From NCBI RefSeq assembly GCF_019097595.1, contig NC_080716.1:7800140-7864139 (forward strand): a stretch of 64,000 bases of DNA. The letters run 5' to 3'. Source of the stretch: Hemibagrus wyckioides. Taxonomy: Eukaryota; Chordata; Actinopteri; Siluriformes; Bagridae. Below the pieces are notes generated by a model. That model made no database searches. It worked only from the letters and a program-made list of their open reading frames with translations, and was not told where the DNA came from. Of the stretch, positions 14,301-24,457 are shown piece after piece (within the stretch, counting starts at the first letter, position 1; each line of letters begins with the position of its first letter). Both the position numbers and the translations under genes were made by a program.

Positions 14301-17300
14301 TCCTCCCTCATTCTTAATGGTTATTACAAAGTAAGGCAGAAGAAATGCGTGTGTAAACTCGGCTATAGCGTTAGACTACTTGACTTAATTCCACGGCATT
14401 ATCAAATAAGCATTGATTTACTTTATTGATTTACTAAGCCCTCTGTGTGTTAGCTGACTCTGAGCTGGTTAAGGGTTCCTGTGAGGTGTTAAGCACATTT
14501 ACAGCACACCACCTGAGAGCTTTATGGTCATGTGAACTCTCAGAGCCTGAAATAAATGTGCTGAATCTTAGTACAAGGTGGGCACATGTATTCACTTTTA
14601 AAGGGATAAAGAAATAATGAAGTGTATTTCACCGTGTCCTTCCTCTCCCACAATCCTTCATTCATGAGCCACTTTAACTGTGCTTATGCACCATGGCAAT
14701 GCTTTTCCAAACTCCTGGCAGTTGTAGAGTGTAATTCATCCCTGATATAAATATCATTTCAAATAATCTGCCTACATCATCACCCGGTTCCTCCCGCTCC
14801 CCATTTTGCTCATCAAACCAGGCTGACTTTCTGTAGCCTGCCTTTCCCCCCTCTTTTGCTTTGTTTGGTACCATTTCCCTCCCTCCCTCTCTCTCTCCTT
14901 CCATTTCTCTCACTCTCTTTCACTCTTGAGGCTGCTGAGGCACAGAGTAGTGAAGGAGAGAAATGGACAGAGTAACTGTTGTTTCTCTCACGCCATTCAG
15001 ATGGAAATGCTAATCTTGCCCCGAAAAAAGGAACTAAAGAGTGAGGGTGAGAGTGGGGAGCCTGAGGAGGAGCGATGGTTAGGGACCCACTGGAAGTCGG
15101 CCCCGGGCTTACAGAGTGCTTTTTACAAACCATGCTCCATCCTGATCCCTTTAAACCTGCGAGATGCCCATGAACTAGAATCCACACTGTGGTGACATAG
15201 TCGTCCTTTTCTGCCCCCCCCATTGTGCCTTTGTTTGAACCTTTATAAGAATGAAGAAAAGATTCCTTAAATAGTCGTCCTCTATTCAGACCTGAAGCAG
15301 GGCATTGATATGATGAATGCGCATGCAGGATATAGATCTAAGACCTTTTTTGCTGCAATCATGAAATAACTATTTGATTTGTAATATATGTATGGTAAAG
15401 GGCAAATGCTGTGTCTTCCTTTCTGAATTCTAAGATGAATTTGTTCGACCCCAGGTCCATCTCTTCACTGCGGGGGGAGCTGGTGCCATATCTGGTGCGT
15501 AAGCAGTTCAAGAAAGTCTTAAATGTCCAGACGGAAGACAAACAGACGGAACAGAATCAGAAGAAAAAAGATGCAAGCTCTTCCCTAGGTAAACCTTAGT
15601 CACTTGATGACACACCCCTGTTAAAATTGTAAGGTAAAAAATTGAAGCCAGGCCTTTTATAGTTTAAACTCATGTTCAATAGTAAATATCATGCACCTTT
15701 CATCAATCACATGATTCTGATTAACCCCAAGTTCTTGGTTTTATTCAACATGCTGTAGCCACGATCAAGGTATCAATCAGTGTAGGGGTAAAAAAAAAAA
15801 AAAAAAGAATTTCCAAAGCATTAGATATAGCACAGAAAACTGTAAAGGTCTTTATTACCAAGTGGAGAAAATGGGGTACCACAGAAACATCAAGTACAGG
15901 ACGTCACTCCAAAATTGACTACAAGAGAAGACGAAAACCTTCCAGGAGACGTCCGGCAACACTGCAGGAAAATCTGCAAGTCCAAGTCAGTCTCTGCATG
16001 GGACAACATTCTCTCATATTTTATTATACTGATGAAGCTTTTTCTCAGAAAAACAGCCACCAAGCCCACCTAAATATTTCCAAAACATACATAAAATAAC
16101 TCCAAACCATGTTGCCAGATGTGTTCTAGTTTAATGAAACTAAGGTAGGACTTTCTGGGGATAATTCTAAAAGATATGTTTCATGCAAAACAGCACTACA
16201 GTGAAGCATGGTGGTGGCAGGATCATACCATGGGGCTGCTTGTCTTCAGCTAGGATTGAATAGAGAGGATCATAGATAGCTCCAAATATTAATCTATTTG
16301 TCCTCTGACACCTGAATAAAAAAAAATTCTCCTTCCAGCACGATAACGACCGAAAGCACAAATCCAAGTCAACAAAGGAACAGCTTCAGAGGAAGAAGAT
16401 CAAGGTTTTGGAACGGACTAGTCTGAGGCCAGATCTAAATCCTATCAAAAACCCGTGGAATGACTTGCAGGCACATGAGATCCTTTTGCAATTTGATAGA
16501 TCTGAAGCATATTTGTCAGGAAGTGTGGAAAAAAAAGGAGTGCAGGCGTGTTCCTTTTTTAACTAAAGCGTTTCTGGGGGGTTTTTCCCCCACTCTTTGG
16601 TTGTAGTGAAATAAGCTGTATTCGACTTTTCTTCATTAGGTTTATTAATGCATAAGAGCATTTCTTGAGACCCTGTTGTCACAAATGCATTGGTTTCAGT
16701 AGCGTGTTATTCAAGTTAAAAATGTCCTGCCTCAGCCTTAAAAGAAAAAAAAAAAATAACCTAACACGCATAAAATGTGTTTTTAGAGATCTTCAGCTCC
16801 TCTAAAGATGAGGGGCTTCTGGAGCTTGCACGAGATCGCTCCTGCTGGAATGACCATCGGGGCGACATGAGCGAGGCGTACCATGGTGGAAAGCTTCGTT
16901 GCTATGTGCACGTCATGGAGGACGGAGTGTGTTACCGTGTCAACACGTTGGCTGCGTACGTGGAGGCTAACCGTGTGGTGAGTGTTGACTTTTAAGTGTG
17001 GAAGCAAAGCTGATGTATACATGCCTCCTGACCTGAATGACTGCGGTGTGATTAGTTCCATGTTTCAGTATTACATTTGCATTTCACAGTATAATCACTT
17101 AATATTACAGCAGTATTGTGTACCTGATTTTTTTTTTTTAAATATATATATTTTATTAGACAACATGTAGCTGAATTTTACACTTACTATTCTGTCCACT
17201 CTTATTGTGCATCATTTACATGTAATATTAGTTTACTTACTATAACCATTCATTAACTCAGATAAATAAAAAAAAAAAAACACAACTCTTTGTGTTGCCT

Positions 17301-19356
17301 GTCTGGTTGTGTTACGTTGCATAGTTACATACAGTGGAACCTCGGCATACAAATTTAATTCGTTCTGGATGTCACTTCTTAAGACGAAAATGTATATGTA
17401 CTGCGACACGAATTTTCCCAATAAGAAATATTGTAAATGTAGATAATCCGTTCCAGCCACCCAAAAATATTACTGATATTCCCAATACGAAGCGTATGTA
17501 AACTGTATGACTGCTTACTGCGTTCCATGTCAAGGGTCCTCACAAGAAGTCGTCCCACCAAGGTTGGGCTAAAAATAGAACAGACCACCCACACCACCAA
17601 TCTGTCAACAAAAAAACGCCAGAAAAATCACGTAGCCTTTGAACGCATGTTAAAGGCAATGTTGGTATCGTGGGTTGACTCTTTTAAAAAAAAAAATTGT
17701 AATATTCGTAAACTCACTTTGGTTAGCTTCGCTTAGCTTTCCACTTGGACAGCTCCCAGACATACGAGCAACTTATGCAGCATTCGGTTCGGGACATTTA
17801 TATGATGCAAATGCTTCGTATGCTGATGCAAATTTCGTGCAAAATTTTAATTCTTAAGGCAAAAATTCGTAAGGGTGGGCATTTATATGCTGAGATTCCA
17901 CATTGGGTACTTTTCTAACAATTTTAACAGCTGATCAAGTGAAAAGGAACAGGGATAGTAATGGTTTTAGGCTAGGGAACACAGGAGAATGCGTGCTGTC
18001 TAATGTGATATTGGACTTGGATTTGTCAGGCTCCCAAGCTGGTCGAAGAGCCTCCAGTACACCCGTCTGCTGTAGTGTCTGAGAGAAGTCTCGTGAGTAT
18101 TCCAATCTCACTCTCTAACTTCATTCCAGTTAATGTAATTTGTGGATTGTGGAAATAGAAGGTTATGTGCAGCAGGAGTAACAGTTGTGTTATCTTTGTA
18201 AGGTGGGAGGTGACAGCATCATCGGCGCGTCGAGCCAGATAGCAGACAAAACATCCATCAAACGCTCAACCATCGGCACGTCCACCACAATCAAGGAGAA
18301 AGTCAAGATAACGAACTCTATCATCATGAATGGTGTTACTGTTGAAGAAGGGTAGGTGCTTTGGCTTAAGCTTAGTTAGTTTATGTTTATGTTTTTGCGA
18401 AAGATGATCAATGGAATCAGTGACATGATTCATATAAATGATACCACAGTGCAGTCAGAGGGTGATTCATTGTCTATAACATCAATCATATTGATATCCC
18501 CACTTGATGGCATCTCTTTGGCAACATTACAAACCTGGCAAAGTATTTTTAATCATATCTGAGTCAGAGAATTCATTGATGTTAAATAAATGTGCTGATA
18601 AAGTTCACAGAACTTTGTCATTTTTAATTATAACTACTAAAGGCATTGCTTTATTCAGCTCTCTGGGTGCAGTGTTAAAGAAAATGTGCCATTTCGAATA
18701 CAGCTAGGATTAAGCGATTACTGTACAGAGACGAACCATTTCTGTTTTTCTCTTTCGAAACAAGTCTGGTGCTGGAAAGTTGAGACAGAGGACAGGACAT
18801 GCAGCATGATCAGACTGTCCTGCTATGAGTAGAGAGAAGGGGGGGTGGAGGCTTCGTCTGCTGCATTTTATTGTCTGAGAAAAAACAGAAACTTCTGTTG
18901 TCAAACTGTTGAAGGTGCTCGCTGACCCTGAACAGGCCACCGATGCTACAAGCACACGGAAAAGTGATGAATGTCGATGTAATGATTGCCAGAGAGACAA
19001 GTGCATCAGCGTGCAGGTTACTCCACAAAAACGCCAAAATGACGTGTTCTTGCGAAACGTCCTAGGGTATCGCTCTGGAGGCTGGATGAATTGATTTAGT
19101 GAAGGTTTAGATTTAGAAGCTGATTTAGGTCAACGCTGAGCTTGCAGGACATTGAAACACGTAGTAGACAACATGGATCTCTGCAAGCAAGTGAGAGTGA
19201 AACAAGTGCATTTTTGTCCAGATCCAAGGAAATAGCTTTTTGGGGGGTTTTTCCAGTGCGGTTTTTTCCTCCTTAAAGCAGGCGAGGCTGGTGCCAGCAC
19301 GGGAACCCTCACATCCGAATTAGAGCTCGCATGAAAGCGATGGGTGAAAGAATTGA

Positions 19357-19394
<38 letters not shown>

Positions 19395-19711
19395 AACAGC
19401 AATTCTTTCAGATTGATAAAAAAAAAATGAAAGAGGGGATTAGCAATGTCAAAGAAGGCACTTGCATTTTTGGTCTCTTTGTTTGCATGGAGGAGTGGTT
19501 GTTTACAAAGCTCTGGGGGCTTTGGGCTAGGAGGGGGGGGTGTGGAGCAAGGGATGAGAGGGGTGGAGGGCAAAGGAGCGAGGGAGGGGGTCACCACGAG
19601 GAAGAACACAGTGTCAGTAATTAGTGGTATTTCAGCACTGCTTCTTTGGTGGTCTCTCTGTTTAATTCTCCAATCCTTGTAATCTCTCATCACTACCAAA
19701 CCTCCCCCTTC

Positions 19712-19742
<31 letters not shown>

Positions 19743-21494
19743 CTTCTTTTATATATTTATTTATCTTTCATATCTTTCGATTTCTCTATCATACGCTCCT
19801 TAATTGAATGTAACGCAATGCTGTGTGTGATACACTCATGTCAGCATCATACACACTTGCATGTCAGTATCGCTGATGTACCGAGAAAGTTACACCATCC
19901 GAATGATATCTGGTCCTGTGGTGGTCCTATTCAGTTGATTTAACAGGGTAGAAGCTTCCTAACCCTAACACAGGGTCGAGTTCCTGTCCCAAAGTTGAGA
20001 ACAGCAGAACAACAGCTTTTCTGTCCTAACAATCAGGAAACATGCTAATCCTCAGGAGTGTGTAGTGTCCTATAGAAGAGCTCAAGGAAGCAACTATTTT
20101 CACTTCCTAAAAAACCCGGCACGTCTAACAGGAAGTGTGAGCACACAGTCCGCTCTACGACATCTCGAACATGCTGCACTGATCGTGTGCATATATATTT
20201 TGTCTCTGGACAGCACAGTGGGCTGCCTCGCACATCAGACGCCGCTGTTGTTTTTAATACACGTGCTAATGGGATCGTATGGGGAATAAAAGAAACTGGC
20301 AGAAAACAGGGCAGGATCGGGTTTCCCCTGCAGGGGGAGGGCGGCAGCGTTCGGGTGCACAAAGGACAAGACCCTCAGCTGTGCAATTAGTGCAAAGACA
20401 TGAAAGTGTGTTTCTTGAACTATATTCCTGCACCCGAGAGTGCGAGAGAAGAAAGCCAGGCTTGGCTCAATCAAACATCAAACTGTGCAAATACAATTTT
20501 ATGGTGCCAAAGCGAGCCTAGGAAAATATTATTCTTTGTGCGGTGTAAACAAGGAGCAGCTTAGAGCGCTCTGTGTGTGTGCATGCGTGTGTGTGTGTGC
20601 GCACGTGTCATGGCATGCACATTTTAAAGCACTGTCCAGTAAACATGAAACTGCTTCTAACTCATCTACAAATATCTAATCATGTGCTGACGTGTGCATT
20701 ACCACGGCTACAGCGTACAGCAAACTGGAGAAGTTCAAATACAGGGCCATATAATACATCCATACATAGAGATGAGTGCAAACGTTTTTTGCCCCGTGAT
20801 TATTTTACTTCATTATTCTTTTTTTATTAGCATGGCCAAAAAAAATGAAATGGTTTAAAATGATGTGGGGATATTCTACATCAAGACATCGATCGAAAAA
20901 CGAAGCCAAACTGAAAAGTTGGAACCAAATCCAGGAAGTCAGGGTTTGGCCAGAACCCTCTTGATCTCAGAATGCAGTGTTTGACATCTGGCAGAGTTGG
21001 AACAGATGTGAAAAAGAACTGGTAAAGACTGGGTGGGTCACACAGAGCCGAATCCAGTTAGAATCCAGGAGATCCAAAATCTGCATAATCTATAAAGAAG
21101 CTACATGCAGTTAGAAAGACAAACTGGGATTAAAGACATGAGAGAATATTTTGGGCAAATCAGATTCAGGATGGTAAAAATGTGAACCAATATCAACTAT
21201 TTTTACTAGTAATATTTTATCATGAATTTATCTTGAAAGGCTTTTTTTCCCTTGTTTGTTGTATCGACATGCATTTTATATATACTGTATAATCTGTTAG
21301 CAAACAATATCCACTTTTCCTATGTCACTGTGGCTGTGCAGTTGGGTAAACGTGGGGCTGTGCAGGCTAATAGAGTTGTAATAAGGTTGTAATGACAAGT
21401 ACTGAGCTAATTTACATATGCATAGCTAGACACTTAATCATGTACAAACAAATTACAGCAGCAATGAATGAGTGTGACTCATGGAGTGGCTTTA

Positions 21495-21555
<61 letters not shown>

Positions 21556-24036
21556 AAGTGAAACTGATATGAAGCTCTATTAATATCCGGTCCTCAGGTG
21601 CAACATTCAAGGCAGTGTGATCTGTAACAATGCCACGATCGGACGAGGTGCTGACATTAAATACTGTCTGGTGGGAAGCGGCCAGCGCATCGAGCCAGAG
21701 GGTGAGCACATGCACTGTTTTATACCACACACACACACACGCACACACACACACACACACAAGTCAGGCCTTTGTGTTTGTTTGTGTGTGCTCTTGCACA
21801 GTCGTGCCTGCCTTTTTCAGCTTCAGTGTATGTCTCTTTTATATGTGTGTGTATGTGTGTGGCTTGTCTGTTAATCTGTTTCAATAGTGCATTAAAACTT
21901 AAGCTTGTGTGAACAATTGCGCTTTATTTTTTAATATTGTTAATCCCCTCAGTGTTGGATCATACTGTGAGGTTTGTGTGTGTGTGTGTGTGTGTGGCTC
22001 CAGGCTGTTGTATTGCGGGTGGTCTGCACTCGCTCTCCAACCTCTCCATCAATGACTGTGCCTAAGGCGGCCTTAAGATGTCCAGAGGCTTCCTGGCCTA
22101 ATTGACTGAACAACAGGGTGTTGCTGCCTCAGCAACACCCCCCCCACCCACCCCTCACACACGCACGCACACACACACACACACACACAGTTTTTTTTTC
22201 TCTCCCCCGTTTGCACACACCCAAACTGCAACATTTCTCCACCCCCCACCACGCTTTCCTTTTCCCTAGTCACTTGTGAGCTGGACCCGATTAGTCAGCC
22301 ATAACCTCCTAAAAGACAGGGGCTTATTGAAGTGCTCCCAGAAATCCCAAATTACAAGCTAGACCCCTGTACTTCCCAAAGCATGGGTACACACACACAC
22401 AGAGCTTAAAGCACAGCGAGTGACCACAATCCAGAGAAACCAAAAGCAGAGTTCACATAGCCTATTATTTTTTTTATTTATTTATTGCATTTACCGATTT
22501 ACACACAGGGCATGACGCCCAGCCTCCACAGCTTTAAAGCCAAAATATAAATGCTTTAATTTAAACGTCAAGAAACCAAACCATGAAAGGGGCAAATCGC
22601 TGTTTTCTGACATGTTTGAACTCCTGCAGACGTGAAAGTCACGTCAAACTCAGGCACAAAGACCGAAAGACGATCCTATAAACATTTACACTGCTGTGCA
22701 CAATATGGCCTCTCGTACCTGTACTTCTCTGTTGGTACATACAAACAAAGGCACAGGACGCTTTTATATTTCATTTCTGTCGGGCTCTGTGCATGTAGAT
22801 CTGTCTCCACTCACCACCTGTGCCCTTAATGTTAACATGACCACCAGGCTTATCATACCACTAAGCCTATCTAACTAGCTGTTGAGTGATTAGAGCACTT
22901 TAGAAGCCAGTGGACTTCACTAGAGCTCTACTATGGTGGTCTTATGCAGTCAGTGTCCATTAGCTTCATGCTTCGACCTGACAACTTCCACACACAATCT
23001 TGTTCTGCGCTGTTTACCCCCGCTGCCTGTTAGCATGTGTTAGCCGAAGTGCAGCCATAGGCATCTTATAAAATGTCTCAGCAGTTGCTCTACAAGACCC
23101 TTTATAAGGTTCTGGGCTTCGCAATCCCCAGGCAAGCAAAGCATGCTGGGGTATGCCTGGGAAATTCATTACAGATTATTGTCTGCTCGCAAACCAGAGC
23201 TCAGCGTGAGGGTGTGTGTGAGACCACCTGGGCGCTCGGCGACTAGCCGGCAGGTGTGAAAGCCCGTCAAAGGTGGCACCCAGGCTGATGACACATGCTG
23301 TTCTTCAGTTTTTTTTCCACTGTACTCTATTTTGGTCTCTCTCAGCTTTGGATGTCCATCATGGCATGCTCCATTTGCCAAGGTTTTTAGCATGGACATG
23401 CTAATGATGTTTTCAGTCGAAGGATATCGACCTTCCTCCTATTTATCTGCCTGGATGACACGTATTTATAAATAGGGGCCTCGTCTGTCAGGTCAGGTCC
23501 ATTTCCTTCGTCAATACAAAAAGGAACGGAGATAAACTTTGGAGGCGTATGCATAGACTTTCAAAGACATGTTTTGCTCATTTTTGATTGAAAACATGGG
23601 GAAAAGCTTGCTAGAGTCAACATTTCAGACTGCCTAATTGACTGACCCTCAATAACAGACCATGTGTCCTTGGCAGCAGTGTAAATATACTCTCATGCTA
23701 GTTAGCGCTAGGCAGATGGAAGATAATATTTGTCATCAAAGTAGTGGCATGAGGCTTGTGATAAGATCTCTAGAGCTGAAACACATTGTTGCAGCCCCAA
23801 ATCCCAGAATGCACAGCGAACTCCTCGAGACATGGATAACTAGGTGCCTTTCTGAACATTACCTTTCTTTTTGTTTCAGCCGAAAGGACCAACGACGTCA
23901 TCGTTGGATCAGATCAGCTGATGGAGATCTAGATCCAAGGAGAAGACGATTCATGGGCTTGACAAGATGGCCACCAAAGAAGCTTCCTCTTGGACACCTC
24001 AACTTTCTTTTTTTTTACTGAATGTGTCCAAATAAA
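1..24036 (+). CDS. eif2b3: eif2b3, 3' part of gene: translation initiation factor eIF2B subunit gamma (nine exons)
   Basis: eIF2B is the decameric exchange factor that reloads eIF2 with GTP; gamma pairs with epsilon in the catalytic subcomplex in the cytosol. Visible coding exons: 2675-2834, 5432-5543, 14143-14232, 15455-15588, 16787-16977, 18030-18092, 18203-18351, 21598-21701, 23880-23932. They total 1,056 nt (351 codons plus TAG), join in phase, and all introns are GT-AG. The protein collinearly matches vertebrate eIF2B-gamma from about human residue 99 to its last residue: the rest of the nucleotidyltransferase-like domain, a charged linker, then the left-handed beta-helix of hexapeptide repeats, ending QLMEI as in human. 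The start codon and the first roughly 98 residues are outside the window to the left. Same-strand ptch2 starts 7.8 kb downstream. Identity is certain; exon ends rest on splice motifs and phase. Confidence 0.96.
587..650. repeat. compound microsatellite (TC)n(AC)n
   Basis: About 14 TC units run directly into 18 AC units. Probably polymorphic. Confidence 0.97.
2675..2834 (+). CDS. eif2b3: eif2b3 exon, nucleotidyltransferase-like domain
   Basis: Starts at codon phase 0 after a ttgctttcag acceptor and ends after GCA G with donor gtactg. It encodes [20 protein letters not shown] and on to [11 protein letters not shown], equivalent to human residues about 99-151. This strand-helix segment belongs to the N-terminal sugar-nucleotide-transferase-like fold. 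Confidence 0.96.
3360..3790. mobile_element. MITE-like non-autonomous DNA transposon
   Basis: The left end TAGGGCTTTTC is mirrored by GAAAAGCCCTA at the right end, giving terminal inverted repeats around a 431-base non-coding body. Related AGGGCTTTTCACAC-ended repeats are familiar from fish genomes. No clear target-site duplication could be read, so the superfamily (hAT is possible) is left open. Confidence 0.6.
4716..4972 (+). mobile_element. tRNA-derived SINE with LINE-like tail
   Basis: The head carries a pol III A box-like TGGCTCAAGCGG at 4726-4737 and a B box GGTTCAAGCTC at 4771-4781. These are followed by a body reading GAGCAAGGCCCTTAACCCTC and an AATTTCACTGTGCTGTAATG tail ending in TTTCTA repeats. 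This architecture and tail are common in otophysan fishes, including catfishes. It is a fossil insertion in an eif2b3 intron, not a functional tRNA. Confidence 0.85.
5432..5543 (+). CDS. eif2b3: eif2b3 exon, nucleotidyltransferase-like domain
   Basis: Acceptor tgttgcatcag; enters in phase 1 and completes a GGA codon. It encodes [20 protein letters not shown] through [10 protein letters not shown], matching human [20 protein letters not shown]. The last two bases AA abut the donor gttagt at 5544, and the codon is finished in the next exon. Confidence 0.96.
5925..6115 (+). repeat. common teleost interspersed repeat fragment
   Basis: A segment reading GGTTTCTTCCTCATATCGTC and on to GCTCTATACAAATAAAA resembles a high-copy 3' end seen in many fish genomes (LINE-tail or DNA-element derived). 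Family not certain. Confidence 0.5.
7734..7769. repeat. (AT)n microsatellite
   Basis: About 18 uninterrupted AT units, followed 30-40 bases later by a short second AT run. Confidence 0.95.
8326..8470. repeat. TG/TGTC-rich simple repeat
   Basis: Interspersed TGTC, TG and TTTG units over about 145 bases. It produces spurious long ORFs on both strands. Confidence 0.9.
9337..9392. repeat. compound microsatellite (TC)n(AC)n
   Basis: Imperfect TC run with single CG and TT interruptions, then AC units. Confidence 0.93.
11339..11373. repeat. (AC)n microsatellite
   Basis: About 17 AC units, then degenerate ACAT units. Confidence 0.93.
12750..13104 (+). pseudogene. Tc1/mariner transposase C-terminal fragment
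   Basis: Conceptual translation around 12,800-13,025 contains [15 protein letters not shown] and EWNQIP, the Tc1-type catalytic-domain hallmark (normally DLNPIENLW). The right end reads CTTTTGGCCATAAAGTGTAT, a terminus typical of one fish Tc1-like family. The 5' two-thirds of the transposase and the left terminus are missing, so the copy is dead. Confidence 0.8.
14143..14232 (+). CDS. eif2b3: eif2b3 exon, end of nucleotidyltransferase-like domain
   Basis: Acceptor tctctttttcag. It completes a lysine codon and encodes [20 protein letters not shown] through VDFLVDN, matching human HPRIRFHTGLVDAHLYC. It ends with AA before the donor gtaagt at 14233. Confidence 0.96.
14233..15454 (+). other. eif2b3 intron (1.2 kb)
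   Basis: GT-AG. No repeat family recognised; contains a polypyrimidine-rich stretch at 14,870-14,930. Confidence 0.8.
15455..15588 (+). CDS. eif2b3: eif2b3 exon, domain linker with K/Q-rich insert
   Basis: Acceptor gttcgaccccag. It encodes [20 protein letters not shown], the highly conserved eIF2B-gamma segment, then a hydrophilic linker rich in Q, K, E and D ([16 protein letters not shown]). Donor gtaaac at 15589. The linker is the least conserved part of the family. Confidence 0.95.
15589..16786 (+). other. eif2b3 intron carrying a Tc1-like remnant
   Basis: GT-AG intron of 1.2 kb, mostly occupied by the decayed transposase at 15,800-16,520. Confidence 0.85.
15800..16520 (+). pseudogene. 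decayed Tc1-like transposase
   Basis: In-order remnants on the + strand: an HTH-like part ([20 protein letters not shown] then [13 protein letters not shown]), an ATGGTGGTGGCAGGATCATA-type central block, and a C-terminal block encoding [12 protein letters not shown] (catalytic-region hallmark). Frame breaks and stops occur throughout, and the termini are not recognisable. Its sequence differs from the fragment at 12.8 kb, so it is a separate insertion. Confidence 0.85.
16787..16977 (+). CDS. eif2b3: eif2b3 exon, linker to start of beta-helix domain
   Basis: Acceptor gtgtttttag. It encodes [20 protein letters not shown] through [20 protein letters not shown] and YVEANRV. The human counterpart has CYVHIMKEGLCSRVSTL and YMEANRQV. 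It ends at phase 0 before the donor gtgagt at 16978. Confidence 0.96.
17332..17905. mobile_element. non-autonomous DNA transposon with ~19-bp terminal inverted repeats
   Basis: The left end CAGTGGAACCTCGGCATAC is preceded by TA. The right end reads ATATGCTGAGATTCCACATTG, its imperfect inverse. The 0.57 kb interior has subterminal inverted repeats (AATTCGT, CGTATG motifs) but no transposase. The ends resemble Tc1/mariner-superfamily (pogo/Tigger-type) termini; the exact family is uncertain. An exact GLI-type motif lies inside at 17,583. Confidence 0.7.
17583..17591 (-). promoter_or_regulatory. consensus GLI motif (inside transposon)
   Basis: GACCACCCA, the reverse complement of TGGGTGGTC. It lies in the interior of the inverted-repeat transposon of an eif2b3 intron, so it may have been delivered by the element. 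Function unknown. Confidence 0.3.
18030..18092 (+). CDS. eif2b3: eif2b3 short exon
   Basis: Exactly 21 codons: [20 protein letters not shown] then L. It aligns with human [20 protein letters not shown] with a small deletion. Acceptor atttgtcag, donor gtgagt. Confidence 0.93.
18203..18351 (+). CDS. eif2b3: eif2b3 exon, left-handed beta-helix repeats
   Basis: Acceptor ctttgtaag, preceded by a 110-nt intron. It encodes [20 protein letters not shown] through [20 protein letters not shown], hexapeptide repeats with I/V at every sixth position. Donor gtaggt at 18352. Confidence 0.95.
18352..21597 (+). other. eif2b3 intron (3.2 kb)
   Basis: GT-AG. It contains (GA)n at 19,364-19,391, a G-rich run at 19,515-19,590, (CT)n at 19,716-19,741 and a (GT)n(GA)n microsatellite at 21,495-21,548. 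No exon was seen. Confidence 0.8.
21495..21548. repeat. compound microsatellite (GT)n(GA)n
   Basis: GT units passing directly into about 20 GA units, ending 50 bases before the next exon. Confidence 0.95.
21598..21701 (+). CDS. eif2b3: eif2b3 exon, beta-helix repeats
   Basis: Acceptor atccggtcctcag. It encodes [20 protein letters not shown] through [13 protein letters not shown], nearly identical to human [20 protein letters not shown]. Donor gtgagc at 21702. Confidence 0.96.
21702..23879 (+). other. eif2b3 last intron (2.2 kb)
   Basis: GT-AG. Holds (AC)n at 21,719-21,761 and at about 22,158-22,189, plus a GT run near 21,978. No exon or transposon recognised. Confidence 0.8.
23880..23932 (+). 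CDS. eif2b3: eif2b3 terminal exon
   Basis: Acceptor ctttttgtttcag. It completes GCC and encodes [17 protein letters not shown] then TAG at 23,930-23,932. The human end is VNEVIVGNDQLMEI, so the C-terminus is intact. Confidence 0.97.
24031..24036 (+). terminator. eif2b3: eif2b3 polyadenylation signal
   Basis: AATAAA 99 bases after the stop codon, followed by T-rich sequence from 24,070. It implies a very short 3' UTR of about 120 bases. Confidence 0.8.
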
Positions 24037-24448
24037 CATGGAATTATTTATCTCAGCTGACAGTGTCATCATTTTGTTTTGTTTTTTTCTGTTTTTTGTT
24101 TTGAAATGTCCAGAGTGATTCTTTTATTATTGATGTAGAGAGCAGCCAGACAATACTATACAACTTACATATAAATATGAAGAAGTTTGTAATTCATGAT
24201 GTTTACTTGTACATATTCTATCCTAAATGTGAGTAGGTGTGTTCCCGCTGACACAGTTAGACGTCGTCTACCTTACAGGGAGCTGGTGGGAGGTGCTGTA
24301 CTGGTGTTTGTCGATGTACTAATGTGCTGTAGGTTCTAAAGCTTTCTGTATGACCACCATGACTGAGCGACTACATGCCCTGCTGTCAGAAGAAACGGAT
24401 AAGCACAATAGGGTTAACTTTATTTGTACACAAAAAGGCAGAGCAATG

Positions 24449-24457
24449 GACCACCCA
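24449..24457 (-). promoter_or_regulatory. consensus GLI motif
   Basis: GACCACCCA, the exact reverse complement of TGGGTGGTC, 0.4 kb past the eif2b3 poly(A) signal and 7.4 kb upstream of the ptch2 start codon. Candidate distal Hedgehog-response site. Confidence 0.4.

Larger units (their letters stand above)
16978..18029 (+). other. eif2b3 intron with inverted-repeat transposon
   Basis: GT-AG intron of 1.05 kb; over half is the DNA transposon at 17,332-17,905. Confidence 0.85.

Noticed and set aside
19130..19699. 189-codon open frame on the - strand in an eif2b3 intron
   Set aside because: Composed of Pro-rich and Ser-Leu-Ser-Leu runs from GA and G-rich simple sequence; no recognised homology.
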